DNA of 59,882 nucleotides from DATFBY01 sp035253585 (GCA_035253585.1 DATFBY010000006.1:1-59882), one strand, 5' to 3'; numbered from the stretch's first letter, positions 33,184 through 42,276 are shown. The notes: a model not told the origin generated them from the letters alone. Translations and numbers: made by a program.

Positions 33184-33912
33184 ATGCGAGCAACCCACCA
33201 GCGTCTCTACATCAACGTCGATCACATCGCCACCGTGCGAGAGGCACGGCGGACCGACGAGCCCGAGCCCGCGGCGGCGGTGCCGCTGATCGAGCGAGCG
33301 GGCGCCGACGGCATCACGGCGCATCTGCGGGAAGACCGCAGACATATCCATGATCGAGACGTCGAAGCAATCCTCCAGGTCACGAAGAAGGTTTTCAACC
33401 TCGAGATGGCCCTCACCGAGGAGATGCTCGCGCTGGCCACGCGAATACGACCCTATCAGGTCACATTGGTTCCCGAGCGCCGCGAGGAGATCACGACGGA
33501 AGGCGGGCTCGACGTCACCAGAGAGCCCGATCGCCTGGCCCAGGGGATCGATCGCCTGAAACGCGCGGGCGTACGCGCCAGTCTATTCATCGATCCTGAC
33601 ACCGCGGCGGTCGAGCGGTCGAAAGAGCTGGGCGCCGACGCGATCGAGATGCACACGGGTCGGTACGCGCACGCGCCTTCGAGTCCGGACACGATCGAAG
33701 CGCTTCGTCGCGGCGCGCAGCGAGGTGCGGAGCTGGGACTCGCAATACACGCGGGACATGGACTCACGGTGCGCAACGTGAGGGCAGTTGCGGCCATTCC
33801 AGAAATCGAAGAGCTCAACATCGGACACTCGATCGTGAGTCGCTCGATCTTCGTCGGGATCGAAGCGGCAGTGCGCGAGATGCGCGGCGTGATGGACGCC
33901 GCGCGGCGTTGA
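33184..33912 (+). CDS. pdxJ: Pyridoxine 5'-phosphate synthase
   Basis: Condenses aminoacetone phosphate with deoxyxylulose 5-phosphate to form pyridoxine phosphate. 242 residues. Motifs: LYINVDHIATVREARRTDEPEP (N-terminal substrate loop), GADGITAHLREDRRHI, FNLEMA, VTLVPERREEITTEGGLDV, and EMHTGRYA and NIGHSIVSRSIFVG near the C-terminus. It is a complete TIM barrel of normal length. Divergent from the lipoprotein gene, with a 54-bp gap. Confidence 0.97.
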   Translation: MRATHQRLYINVDHIATVREARRTDEPEPAAAVPLIERAGADGITAHLREDRRHIHDRDVEAILQVTKKVFNLEMALTEEMLALATRIRPYQVTLVPERREEITTEGGLDVTREPDRLAQGIDRLKRAGVRASLFIDPDTAAVERSKELGADAIEMHTGRYAHAPSSPDTIEALRRGAQRGAELGLAIHAGHGLTVRNVRAVAAIPEIEELNIGHSIVSRSIFVGIEAAVREMRGVMDAARR

Positions 33913-33973
33913 TTCTCACAATGGCAGCCGATACGTTCCCGACGCGACAACACGCCGTACCTCTGGAGCACGA

Positions 33974-35656
33974 ATGACGCAGTTCACCGGCCCACTGGAG
34001 TTCTTCATCGTCGAGGCTACCGAGTACGTCGAGACGCTCGACGCGCTGCTCGGTACCGCTTCGCGCTCGGGACCGGATCCGGAACGGTTCGGGAAGGCGG
34101 CGCGTGGACTTCGCGGCAGCGCGACGATGGCGAGGCAGTACGGCATCGCGGATCTCGCCAACGCACTCGAGCGCGGCGCGCGTGCGCTGCGCGAATCGCG
34201 GCTTCGCTGGGATCCGGAGATTCACGCCGCGTTCGTGTCGGCCGTCGACGACCTCCGCATCTTGCTCCGCACCGTGCGCAGCTGGGGAATGCGTGAGGAA
34301 GAGCGCGTCCTCCATCGGCTGGCCGAGATCGATCGCATCGTACCGGCGCTCGACGCGACCACTACGCGCATCACGCCGCGCACATCGGGTGCTGGCGCAG
34401 CGTTCCTCGCCAAGCAGACCTCTGAGCTGGCCGAGGCCATCCATCGCTTTCACGAAGCGCCCTCCGATCAGAAAGCGTTCGACACGGTCCTAGACAAGGG
34501 GCGCGCCCTCCGCGGCGTTGCGACACTGCGTGATCTACCGCCGCTCACCGATGTCGTCGACGCCATCGACAACCTCGGCAAGACGGTGACGCTGGGTGCA
34601 AAGCCGATCTCGAGCGCGCAGCTCGCGCTGCTCGACGCGGCCTCCGGCGTTCTCCAGCTTGCGTCGCGCGAGATCGCCGCCGGTGGACGCCCCGACTCAT
34701 CGAGCTCCGCTGCTCGCCGCTTCGCGCAGGCCTTGGCGATGGCGCAGGAGGATCGCTCCAGCGATCGCATCGTCCCCATCACCGAGCTCTTCGCCGCGGG
34801 AAGCATCGGCATCATCCACGCGTCGACGCATCCACCGACGACGGCCGCGCAGCGCTTTCGCCTAGAGGTCGTTAGTCAGGCGGAGCATTTGCGCCGCGTG
34901 ATCGCCGATGCTCGGCTTCCCGGCGATCCAGGCTCGGATGAGCGCGTGCAGCGGACGCTGAGCGGCGCGCTTCAGTCGCTGCTCGAATCGGCTGAGAGCT
35001 TCGGCGAGCGCGGCGTCGCGTCGTTCGTGCAGACATGGCACGATCGAGTGCTCCGGAAGGAGCCGCGCGCGATGACGGCAATGGATGACGCGGCGTCGCT
35101 GCTCGCGGATGCGGCGTGCACGCCGGAGCGACTGGCGGCAGGCTTGGAGCGGTTGCTGCCCGACGCACAGCGGACCGGACCCGCGGTCGCAACGCCCGTG
35201 TCGACGACTCCGATTTCGACGACTCCGGTATCGACGACTCCGGTATCGACGACTCCGGTGTCGACGACGCCGCTGTCGACCACGCCCGTCGCCACGACGC
35301 CGGTGGTGTCGCGCGCCGTCGTGCCTGACGACGCTGCGGCGGCCGACAAGACGCCCGGCGGTACCCCGGCACAGTCGCGCACTGGGAAGCGCCGCACTCC
35401 GTCCGGGCGCGAGCTCCATGACGCATTGGCCGTCGGCCTCAATGGCTTCGCCGAGTTAGGCGCGACACCGCTCGGCAGCTCGCCGCCGTTGGCCGAGGAA
35501 GTCGTGGTGCCGATCGAGCTGCTGTTGTACCGCGGCCGCGCGGCGCTCGACCGCGCCAAGACGCTGCGCGAAGAGCTGCGCCGTGCCGGTGGCCATCCGT
35601 CGAAGGACGAGCTGGAAGAGCTCTACGATCTCATCGAGCTTGCGGCCACCGAGTAG
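33974..35656 (+). CDS. HPt-like helical protein without the phospho-histidine
   Basis: 560 residues, no signal peptide. The N-terminal about 110 residues look like a histidine-phosphotransfer bundle (FFIVEATEYVETLDALLG...GKAARGLRGSATMARQYGIADLANALERGARAL). The HxLKG motif reads RGLRG, so the phosphorylatable His is Arg44. More helical segments follow, possibly further degenerate HPt units (FDTVLDKGRALRGVATLRDLPPLTDVVDAI). Next are a linker of seven STTPV-type pentapeptides (nt 35198-35302) and a helical C-terminus. It may be a non-phosphorylated scaffold or partner of a CheA/two-component system; no such genes are adjacent. Followed at 3 bp by a membrane-protein gene. Confidence 0.68.
   Translation: MTQFTGPLEFFIVEATEYVETLDALLGTASRSGPDPERFGKAARGLRGSATMARQYGIADLANALERGARALRESRLRWDPEIHAAFVSAVDDLRILLRTVRSWGMREEERVLHRLAEIDRIVPALDATTTRITPRTSGAGAAFLAKQTSELAEAIHRFHEAPSDQKAFDTVLDKGRALRGVATLRDLPPLTDVVDAIDNLGKTVTLGAKPISSAQLALLDAASGVLQLASREIAAGGRPDSSSSAARRFAQALAMAQEDRSSDRIVPITELFAAGSIGIIHASTHPPTTAAQRFRLEVVSQAEHLRRVIADARLPGDPGSDERVQRTLSGALQSLLESAESFGERGVASFVQTWHDRVLRKEPRAMTAMDDAASLLADAACTPERLAAGLERLLPDAQRTGPAVATPVSTTPISTTPVSTTPVSTTPVSTTPLSTTPVATTPVVSRAVVPDDAAAADKTPGGTPAQSRTGKRRTPSGRELHDALAVGLNGFAELGATPLGSSPPLAEEVVVPIELLLYRGRAALDRAKTLREELRRAGGHPSKDELEELYDLIELAATE
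35198..35302 (+). repeat. 15-bp coding tandem repeat
   Basis: Seven 15-bp units, consensus GTATCGACGACTCCG, encoding (V/I/L)STTP repeats in the linker of the HPt-like protein. Middle units are nearly identical and the flanks diverge, as expected for slippage-driven copy change. Confidence 0.9.
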
Positions 35657-35659
35657 CCG

Positions 35660-36733
35660 GTGACGGGAAAGATCCGCGGGGCGATCGGGATCCTGCTCAG
35701 CGTCGCCCTCCTCTGGTGGGCGCTGCACGACGTGCACTGGGGCGAGGTCGTAGAGCACCTCGGTCGCTCCAGCATTTTTCTCTTCCTGGTGGCCACGGTC
35801 ATGGCCACGCTCATCTTTCCTCTCCGTGCGCGTCGCTGGCAGATCCTTCTCGAGCCCGTCGCTGGCAAGCTCCCGTTAGGCATGCTGTGGCGCGCGGTGG
35901 CAGTCGGGATCGCGATCAGCAACGTGGTCCCCGCCCGAGCCGGTGAGCTTGCGCGCGCGTACGCACTGACGCGTGAAACGCCCCGGGTGCGCTTCTCGGC
36001 GGCATTCGCCTCGGTCGCGCTCGATCGGGTCTTCGACGCGTTCATCGTGCTGTCGCTGCTGCTCGTGGCGATGATGGATCCGGCATTTCCTCGCGGTCAG
36101 ATGGTCGTCGGACAGCCGGCGTCGTATTGGCTCGTAGTCGGCGCATCGGCGGTCGGCATCGCGCTGGTCGGTTTGTATCTGATCGTCTTCTTCCCCGAGC
36201 GACTGGTCAGGTTGTTCGATGCCGTCGCGCGTCGCATCTCTCCCAAGCTCGCGGAGCGCGGGCGACACGCGCTTCTCGCATTCGCCGGCGGGTTGGGCGT
36301 GCTGCGCGATCCGCGCCGGTTCCTGGCAACTCTGTGGTGGACGCTGCTGCACTGGCTCCTCAACTCGGCCGCGTACGTCGTGGCGTTCAAAGCGATGAGT
36401 ATCGACGCGCCCTTCACGGCCGCGCTATTCTTTCAGGGCATCGTGGCGATCGGAGTGTCGGTGCCGTCGGCGCCGGGATTCTTTGGCGTGTTCGAGGCGA
36501 TCGCCAAGGCCACGCTTCCGATTTATGGCGTGAGCGAGACGCTGGCCGTGTCCTGGGCGATCGCTTTTCACATCCTGTCTTTCCTGCCGATCACGATCAT
36601 CGGTCTGTACTATTTCGCGCGACTGGGCATGCACATGGGCGACCTCAAGCGTGCGCAGACGGACGCGGCGGGCGAGCCCACGAGCGTGCCGTCGAGTGGC
36701 GCGGAGGCGAGCGCGCCGAGCGCCACGCGTTGA
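35660..36733 (+). CDS. Lysylphosphatidylglycerol synthase TM-region family protein
   Basis: 357 residues, GTG start 3 bp after the previous stop. About eight membrane helices (IGILLSVALLWWALHDV; FLFLVATVMATLIFPL; AFIVLSLLLVAMM; LLHWLLNSAAYVVAFKAM). Family motifs: RARRWQILL, VGIAISNVVPARAGELARAYAL, and VSVPSAPGFFGVFEAIAKATL. These match the UPF0104/MprF flippase-domain family, which moves or helps synthesise membrane lipids; there is no synthase domain. Its TGA overlaps the TTG start of ispE. Confidence 0.88.
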   Translation: MTGKIRGAIGILLSVALLWWALHDVHWGEVVEHLGRSSIFLFLVATVMATLIFPLRARRWQILLEPVAGKLPLGMLWRAVAVGIAISNVVPARAGELARAYALTRETPRVRFSAAFASVALDRVFDAFIVLSLLLVAMMDPAFPRGQMVVGQPASYWLVVGASAVGIALVGLYLIVFFPERLVRLFDAVARRISPKLAERGRHALLAFAGGLGVLRDPRRFLATLWWTLLHWLLNSAAYVVAFKAMSIDAPFTAALFFQGIVAIGVSVPSAPGFFGVFEAIAKATLPIYGVSETLAVSWAIAFHILSFLPITIIGLYYFARLGMHMGDLKRAQTDAAGEPTSVPSSGAEASAPSATR

Positions 36734-37614
36734 ACGCGGGCGCCGCGCGAATCAGGGCGCAGGCGAAGATCAACTTGCGTCTTCGCGTGCTGGCTCGAGA
36801 GCCGAGCGGGTACCATCAAATCGAGACGATCTTTGCGCGCGTGGAGCTGGCGGACGACGTGCGTGTACGCACTGCTGTGCGGGGACGCACGCTGGATTGT
36901 CGCGGCGCTGACGTGGGGCCGGTGGAGCAGAACCTGGCCTGGCGTGCGGCAATGGCGCTCCGCGACGCAGGTGGGCCGGACTCCTTCGGCATCGAGATCG
37001 AAAAACGCATTCCGGTAGGCGGCGGGCTCGGTGGTGGAAGCGCCGATGCGGGGGCGGTGCTTCGCACGCTCAACGCACTGTCCAATCGCCCGTTGAGCGA
37101 CGAGCATCTTATGTCGCTCGCGTTCTCGTTAGGCGCTGACGTCCCTTTTCTCACGACGACCCATCCGTTCGCGCTCGGTCGCGGACGTGGCGAACGGCTG
37201 CTCGGGTTGCCGGCGCTTCCCTCGGTGACTGTCTGGCTCGCCATCCCCTCGTTCGGTGTGAACACGGCCGAGGCGTACGGCTGGCTGGCGGAATTGCGCG
37301 GCGATGCGCCGCCGGATCACGGCGAGCTGGTGATGCCCTCGCTCACCAGCTGGCGCTCCATCGCACCCCTCGCGGTCAATGATTTCGAGCCGGTGGTGGA
37401 GGCTCGTCATCCGGAGCTCGGTCGAATTCGTGAGGCATTTCGTGACGCCGGTGCGCGGGTCGCGCTTCTGGCGGGCTCCGGCTCGACCGTGCTTGGCGTG
37501 TTCGACGATGCCAGCGCCGCTGATGCGCTCGACGCGTCGAGCTTCGAGGCATTGGGCGCGCGACTGGTGCAGACGCGGACGGCTGAATCGGTGTCGCCCG
37601 TCATCGTCGATTAG
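36730..37614 (+). CDS. ispE: 4-diphosphocytidyl-2-C-methyl-D-erythritol kinase
   Basis: GHMP kinase of the MEP isoprenoid pathway; 294 residues. I choose TTG 36730, overlapping the previous stop (TTGA), because it places IRAQAKINLRLRVLAREPSGYHQIETIF at the usual distance from the N-terminus and no ATG/GTG fits. The ATP-binding glycine loop is IPVGGGLGGGSADAGAVLR. A C-terminal motif ALLAGSGSTVLGVF matches the third GHMP motif. The longer frame upstream is the shadow of the membrane gene. Confidence 0.94.
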   Translation: MNAGAARIRAQAKINLRLRVLAREPSGYHQIETIFARVELADDVRVRTAVRGRTLDCRGADVGPVEQNLAWRAAMALRDAGGPDSFGIEIEKRIPVGGGLGGGSADAGAVLRTLNALSNRPLSDEHLMSLAFSLGADVPFLTTTHPFALGRGRGERLLGLPALPSVTVWLAIPSFGVNTAEAYGWLAELRGDAPPDHGELVMPSLTSWRSIAPLAVNDFEPVVEARHPELGRIREAFRDAGARVALLAGSGSTVLGVFDDASAADALDASSFEALGARLVQTRTAESVSPVIVD

Positions 37615-37616
37615 GC

Positions 37617-37645
37617 TTTAGTTCGGCCCCTCGCGGCTGTAACTT
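37617..37645 (+). promoter_or_regulatory. Candidate promoter of tRNA-Gln
   Basis: TTTAGT (37617-37622), 17-bp spacer, TAACTT (37640-37645), about 35 bp before the tRNA. Weak match. Confidence 0.35.
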
Positions 37646-37679
37646 TCGAGACGCGCTGATGTAGTTCGAAGTGGCGTGC

Positions 37680-37750
37680 TGCCCCCTCGTCCAATGGCAG
37701 GACATCGGACTTTGGATCCGAGAATGGTGGTTCGAATCCACCGGGGGCAA
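37680..37750 (+). tRNA. tRNA-Gln(UUG)
   Basis: 71 nt. Acceptor TGCCCCC (37680-37686) pairs with GGGGGCA (37743-37749), discriminator A. Anticodon loop CTTTGGA gives TTG, reading CAA/CAG Gln. T-loop GTTCGAATC is standard. CCA is not encoded. Confidence 0.94.
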
Positions 37751-37771
37751 CTTCGGTACTCGTCCCTCCCT

Positions 37772-37800
37772 TTGACTATCTCCATTCCCCGCGCTATCTT
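37772..37800 (+). promoter_or_regulatory. Sigma-70-like promoter of prs
   Basis: TTGACT (37772-37777), 17-bp spacer, TATCTT (37795-37800). The expected start point is near 37807, leaving a leader of only about eight bases before ATG 37815 and no properly spaced Shine-Dalgarno. Confidence 0.62.
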
Positions 37801-37814
37801 ACAAGGCTCCGGCC

Positions 37815-38768
37815 ATGAATGAGCTCCTCGTTCCACGCCGCGGGTTCAAGCTTCTCTCGGGGACGGCGAACATGCCGCTCGCGGAGGAGATTGCTCGTTG
37901 CTTGGGGGTGGAGCTCACCAAGGTCACGGTGTCGCGCTTCGCCGATGGGGAGATTTTCGTCCGCATCGACGAAAACGTGCGCGGCGCCGACGTGTTCATC
38001 GTCCAACCGACGAATCCGCCGGCCGACACGATCATGGAGCTGCTGCTCCTGATCGATGCCGCGCGGCGTGCATCGGCGGCGCGGATCACGTGCGTGATGC
38101 CGTATTACGGCTACTCGCGGCAGGACCGAAAGGATCAGCCGCGGGTGGCGATCGGCGCCAAGCTGATGGCGAACGTCGTGGTCACCGCCGGATGCGATCG
38201 GGTGCTGGGGATCGATTTCCATCAGCATCAGCTGCAAGGGTTCTTCGACATTCCTGTCGATCATCTCTACGCGGCGCCGGTCTTCGTCTCGCACTATCGC
38301 AAGAAGCAGTTGAAGGACGTCGTCGTCGTCGCGCCCGATGTCGGGTCGGCGAAGATGGCGCGCGGATACGCCAAGCGGCTCAACGGCACATTCGCGATCA
38401 TCGACAAGCGGCGGCCACAGGCCAACGAGGCGGAAGTGTTGAACGTGGTCGGCGAGGTGGCGGGACGTGACGTCCTGATCCCCGACGACATGATCGACAC
38501 CGCCGGTACGGTGGCAGCGGCGGCGACCGCGCTGAAGCACTTGGGCGCGAAAGACATTTACGTGTGCGCGACGCATGCGCTGCTCTCCGGCCCCGCGCCG
38601 CAGCGGCTGGGCAACGCGCCGATCGTCGAGGTGACCGTCACCGACACGATCTCCATTCCAGCGGACCGGCGCTTTCCGCAGTTGAAGGTGCTGTCGGTTG
38701 GTGAGCTGTTGGCGAAGGCGATTCGGTATACGCACTTCGATGAGTCGGTGAGTGCGTTGTTTGATTGA
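37815..38768 (+). CDS. prs: Ribose-phosphate pyrophosphokinase
   Basis: Makes PRPP from ribose 5-phosphate and ATP, feeding the purine genes purN/purH upstream in this window. 317 residues. Motifs: KLLSGTANMPLAEEIA, SRFADGEIFVRIDENVRG, YYGYSRQDRK (ATP site), GIDFHQHQLQGFFDIPVDHL (metal/flexible loop), VAPDVGSAKMA, and the PRPP loop DVLIPDDMIDTAGTV. All catalytic segments are intact. It is the first gene of the conserved prs-rplY-pth-ychF block. Confidence 0.97.
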   Translation: MNELLVPRRGFKLLSGTANMPLAEEIARCLGVELTKVTVSRFADGEIFVRIDENVRGADVFIVQPTNPPADTIMELLLLIDAARRASAARITCVMPYYGYSRQDRKDQPRVAIGAKLMANVVVTAGCDRVLGIDFHQHQLQGFFDIPVDHLYAAPVFVSHYRKKQLKDVVVVAPDVGSAKMARGYAKRLNGTFAIIDKRRPQANEAEVLNVVGEVAGRDVLIPDDMIDTAGTVAAAATALKHLGAKDIYVCATHALLSGPAPQRLGNAPIVEVTVTDTISIPADRRFPQLKVLSVGELLAKAIRYTHFDESVSALFD

Positions 38769-38775
38769 CTGGCAT

Positions 38776-38865
38776 CGAGATTCGAGATTCGAGATTCGAG
38801 ATTCGGAGCCGCACACCTGGCGGAGCGCCGAACTCGCAGTCGCGAATCTCGAATCTCGAATCTCG
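38776..38865 (+). repeat. Inverted heptamer array GAGATTC
   Basis: Arm 38776-38805 (four units) and arm 38843-38867 (three units plus); 23 bp pair perfectly. Sits between prs and rplY, which are co-directional. Directly after it are GAACTT repeats (38866-38880) with period 6. Confidence 0.84.
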
Positions 38866-38902
38866 AACTTGAACTTGAAACTCGATCAGAGATTAGAAAA
38901 TC

Positions 38903-39565
38903 ATGGCTAGCGCTTCTCTCTCCGCCTCACGGCGGACCGACGTCGGCAAGGGTGCTGCGCGTAAGCTGCGCGCGGCGCTCAAGGTGCCCGGCATCATCTA
39001 CGGCCATCACCGTGAGGCTACGGCGCTCACGATCGACGCGCGGGAGCTGGAGAAGCTTCTCGATTCGATCGCCGTCGGCTCTACTGTCGTCGAGGTCGCG
39101 TTCGACGGCACCAGCGCGCGCACGCTGATCCGCGAGGTGCAGCGGCACCCGTTCAAGCGGCAGGTGCTGCACATCGACTTCCAGGAGCTGGTCGCCGGCG
39201 AGAAGGTGACGGTCGAAGTGCCGATCGTGCTGAACGGCGTGCCCGAGGGAGTTCGCAACGACGGCGGTACGCTCGACCAGGTGATGCGCACGCTTCAGGT
39301 CGAAGTCGATCCGGCGAACATTCCGAGCCACATCGCGGCCGATGTGACGGCGCTCGGGCTGAACGACTCGATCCACGTGAGTGATCTCCAGATCCCCGAT
39401 GGCGTGACGGTAATGGACGATCTCGAGAACACGGTCTGCGTCGTGGTGCCGCCGCGTATCGAGGCGGAGCCGACGCCGGTCGCCGAGGGCGCGGAGCCCG
39501 AGGCCGCGGCCGAGCCCGAGCTCATCCGCAAGCCAAAGGAAGAGGAGGAGGGCGAGGCCGAGTAA
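38903..39565 (+). CDS. rplY: Ribosomal protein bL25 (Ctc/TL5 form)
   Basis: 220 residues: the long Ctc form, with an N-terminal 5S rRNA-binding L25 domain (ASLSASRRTDVGKGAARKLRAALKVPGIIYGHHREATALTIDARELEKLL) and the C-terminal TL5 beta domain (GEKVTVEVPIVLNGVPEGVRNDGGTLDQVMRTLQVEVDPANIPSHI). It ends in an acidic low-complexity tail (EPEAAAEPELIRKPKEEEEGEAE). Conserved neighbour of prs and pth. Confidence 0.95.
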   Translation: MASASLSASRRTDVGKGAARKLRAALKVPGIIYGHHREATALTIDARELEKLLDSIAVGSTVVEVAFDGTSARTLIREVQRHPFKRQVLHIDFQELVAGEKVTVEVPIVLNGVPEGVRNDGGTLDQVMRTLQVEVDPANIPSHIAADVTALGLNDSIHVSDLQIPDGVTVMDDLENTVCVVVPPRIEAEPTPVAEGAEPEAAAEPELIRKPKEEEEGEAE

Positions 39566-39583
39566 CCTCGCCATCGCACGCGC

Positions 39584-40162
39584 TTGAAGGTGATCCTTGG
39601 CCTGGGGAATCCGGGCCGCGAATACGAGCGCACGCGTCACAACGTCGGCTGGTGGGTTGTCGACCACCTGGCCGACGTTTGGCATTTCGACGGCTGGCGG
39701 AAGGATGGGCAGTCGCTCGTCGCCGCGGGCCGGCTCGGCGCGGCGCACGTGCGGCTGGTGAAGCCGCTCACCTACATGAACCTGAGCGGCAACGTGCTGG
39801 TGCAGTACGCGCGTCGTCCGCTCTGGTCGGCCGCATCGGATCTGCTCGTCGTGCTGGACGATGTCGCGCTTCCGGTCGGGACCTCCCGTCTCCGCGCGCG
39901 CGGCTCGTCAGGCGGCCACAACGGTCTCCGGAGCATCGAGAGCTCGTTAGGCAGCCGCGAATACGCGCGGCTGAGGATCGGGATCGCGCCGAGCGACCCG
40001 GAGCGGATGCGCGGCGAGCTGTCCGACTTCGTGCTCGCGCCATTCGGAAAATCGGAGCGCGAGGAAGTGCTCGCGCTCTTTCCGGCCATCACGGAAGCGG
40101 TGGAGCGATGGGTGCATGAAGGCGCGGAGCGGGCGATGAACGTTCACAACCGACGAACTTGA
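39584..40162 (+). CDS. pth: Peptidyl-tRNA hydrolase
   Basis: 192 residues with TTG start at 39584, giving the invariant LKVILGLGNPGREYERTRHNVGWWVVD; the catalytic His is in RHNVG. Other motifs: LVKPLTYMNLSGNV and GTSRLRARGSSGGHNGLRSIESSLGSREYARLRIGI. No ATG or GTG is available at a plausible position. It recycles tRNA from prematurely released peptidyl-tRNA. The gap to rplY is 18 bp. Confidence 0.95.
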   Translation: MKVILGLGNPGREYERTRHNVGWWVVDHLADVWHFDGWRKDGQSLVAAGRLGAAHVRLVKPLTYMNLSGNVLVQYARRPLWSAASDLLVVLDDVALPVGTSRLRARGSSGGHNGLRSIESSLGSREYARLRIGIAPSDPERMRGELSDFVLAPFGKSEREEVLALFPAITEAVERWVHEGAERAMNVHNRRT

Positions 40163-40193
40163 AGTTTATGCCGCCTGACGACTCCGCTGAACC

Positions 40194-41294
40194 ATGCTCT
40201 CTTTAGGTATCGTCGGTCTCCCGAACGTCGGAAAATCCACGCTCTTCAACGCGCTCACGGCGGCCAGAGCCGACGCGGCGAACTATCCGTTTTGCACGGT
40301 GGAGCCGAACGTCGGCATCGTAGAGGTGCCTGACGAGCGCCTGACGAGACTGGCGGAGATCGTGCAACCCAGAAAGGTGGTGCCGGCGGTGGTGCAGTTC
40401 GTCGACATTGCCGGGTTGGTGAAGGGCGCGTCATCGGGCGAAGGCCTCGGCAACAAGTTCCTCGCCAACATCCGCGAGACCGACGCCATCGTGCACGTGG
40501 TGCGTTGCTTCGAGGATCCTGACGTCTCGCACGTCATGGGCTCGGTCGATCCTGTACGCGACCGCGAGGTGATCGAGTTCGAGCTGGCGCTGGCCGATCT
40601 CGCCACGGTCGAGAAGCGCCTCGACCGCGTGCGCCGCTCCGCCAAGTCGAGCGACAAGGAGGCGCTGGCCGAGCTCCCGGTGCTGGAGCGCGCGTTCGCG
40701 TTTCTCAGCGAGGGGCGCGGCCTGTGGGAAGCCAAGCTCTCGCCGGACGAGACCGCGCCGCTCAGGCCGCTGAGCCTGCTCACGGTCAAGCCCGTGCTCT
40801 ACGCGGCCAACGTCAGTGACGCGGAGCTCCACGGCGACGAAGGTCCTCATCTCCGTGCGCTACGAGACGCGGTGAAACGCAGCGGCGAGCACGCCGAGAT
40901 CGTTCCCTTCTCCGCCAAGATCGAAGCCGAGCTGGCCGAGCTTCCGCCAGCCGACCGCGACGACTTCCTGCACTCGTTAGGCGTCGAGGAGGCCGGTCTC
41001 GACCGGCTGATCCACGCCGGCTACGCGCTGCTGGGACTGCAGACCTACTTCACGGTTGGCGAGCAGGAGGCGCGCGCCTGGACGATCCATCGGGGCGACA
41101 CGGCCCCCGTTGCCGCCGGCGTGATTCACACGGACTTCGAGCGCGGCTTCATCCGGGCCGAGACTGCGTCGTACGACGACTTCGTCGAGTTCGGCGGATG
41201 GAAAGGCGCGCGCGAGAAAGGCGTCGTCCGCTCTGAGGGAAAGGAGTACATCGTGCAGGACGGAGACGTCATTCTCTTCCGCTTCAACGTTTGA
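40194..41294 (+). CDS. ychF: Ribosome-binding ATPase YchF (Obg family)
   Basis: 366 residues. P-loop GLPNVGKST (8-16), switch region FCTVEPNVGIVEVPD, G3 DIAGLVKGASSGEGLGNKFL, and the relaxed G4 motif in VLYAANVSDAEL that gives ATP preference. The C-terminal TGS-like domain ends SEGKEYIVQDGDVILFRFNV. Complete. Last gene of the prs block, followed by an inverted repeat. Confidence 0.97.
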   Translation: MLSLGIVGLPNVGKSTLFNALTAARADAANYPFCTVEPNVGIVEVPDERLTRLAEIVQPRKVVPAVVQFVDIAGLVKGASSGEGLGNKFLANIRETDAIVHVVRCFEDPDVSHVMGSVDPVRDREVIEFELALADLATVEKRLDRVRRSAKSSDKEALAELPVLERAFAFLSEGRGLWEAKLSPDETAPLRPLSLLTVKPVLYAANVSDAELHGDEGPHLRALRDAVKRSGEHAEIVPFSAKIEAELAELPPADRDDFLHSLGVEEAGLDRLIHAGYALLGLQTYFTVGEQEARAWTIHRGDTAPVAAGVIHTDFERGFIRAETASYDDFVEFGGWKGAREKGVVRSEGKEYIVQDGDVILFRFNV

Positions 41295-41295
41295 A

Positions 41296-41346
41296 GGCAA
41301 ATGTGCGATGCAATCACATATCCGCGATGGCTTTCGCACATCTGCC
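41296..41346. terminator. Inverted repeat between convergent ychF and cytochrome gene
   Basis: GGCAAATGTGCGA (41296-41308) pairs with TCGCACATCTGCC (41334-41346), 12 of 13 bp, loop 25. Occupies the whole 52-bp gap; probable bidirectional terminator. Confidence 0.55.
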
Positions 41347-42213
41347 CTATCTCGTATGTAGGGTGCGAAGGTACATCCACAACGCCTTCAGCTCGGTGTC
41401 GTTCGCCTTCCCAAAGACCCTCCAGGGCATCGCCTGAGGATCGAGCTGCTTTCCTTCGGGCGTCCTCCCCGTTCGCAGCGCGGTCAGGAACTGCTCTTCC
41501 GTCCATCGCGGAAGATTTCCGCTCGCGTTGAGCGCAGGCGCGGGGGTCGGGCCACCTGTCGACCCTTCGAGGTTCGCGCCGTGGCATCCCTGACAGAGCT
41601 TCGCCACGTGGGCGCCGTAGGCGGCTGACTGTTCCATGCGCACCGAAGGATGGGGCGCGGAGTGGTCGATCATCCGAGCGCCGAGTGGGAGCGGCGCGCC
41701 TATGCCGACGAGGAGACGCGGGATCGGGCCGATGCTCCGTGCCGGCAGCGTGTCGTCCACCGGCGGCTGCGCCGAGATGTAGGTGATGAGCGCGCGGACG
41801 TCCTTGTCGCTGAAGCTCGCAAACTCCGGCGACGGCATGATGAAGAGCGTCCGCTTGTCCTGCCCGACGCCGTGCCGGATCGCCTTCTCCCAATCCGCAT
41901 CGCTGAACGTGGCCGCGGAGCCGCCGCGCCCCTTGGTGAGATTGGGCGCCGCCAACCGAGCAAACATGCCGTCGTTGATCATGAGCGTACCGGCCAAATT
42001 GGCGCCATGGCATTCGGTGCAGCCGCGCGTCGTGGCGAGGTACTGCCCGTGGACCATGGAGCTGTCGTCGGCCGGCGGCAACGGATGCGCGGCGATGTCG
42101 TACTCGCGATTGAAGCGCTGCGTACCGACGAGCATCAGCACGCCCGCGACGACCAGCACCAACGCCAGCAGCGCGCCGATGCCTAACAAGATGCGACGAA
42201 CCCACCGATTCAT
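41347..42213 (-). CDS. Di-heme c-type cytochrome, membrane-anchored
   Basis: 288 residues. The N-terminal hydrophobic helix (ILLGIGALLALVLVVAGVLMLV) is followed by a periplasmic part with two cytochrome c domains. Heme motifs are CTECH (65-69) and CQGCH (207-211). Candidate axial Met residues lie in RTLFIMPSPEF and DPQAMPWRVFG. A small electron-transfer protein; the partner enzyme is not visible. First gene downstream of ychF on the opposite strand. Confidence 0.87.
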   Translation of the reverse strand: MNRWVRRILLGIGALLALVLVVAGVLMLVGTQRFNREYDIAAHPLPPADDSSMVHGQYLATTRGCTECHGANLAGTLMINDGMFARLAAPNLTKGRGGSAATFSDADWEKAIRHGVGQDKRTLFIMPSPEFASFSDKDVRALITYISAQPPVDDTLPARSIGPIPRLLVGIGAPLPLGARMIDHSAPHPSVRMEQSAAYGAHVAKLCQGCHGANLEGSTGGPTPAPALNASGNLPRWTEEQFLTALRTGRTPEGKQLDPQAMPWRVFGKANDTELKALWMYLRTLHTR

Positions 42214-42276
42214 TCTTCGGCCGAAAGCAAGGGAGTGACGCGACGAACGGGGAGCGCGGAACCTGCGCGCGTCGGC

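Noticed and set aside
36127..36729. N-terminal extension of ispE inside the membrane-protein gene
   Set aside because: The extension is an Arg-rich shadow; IspE motifs start just after TTG 36730.
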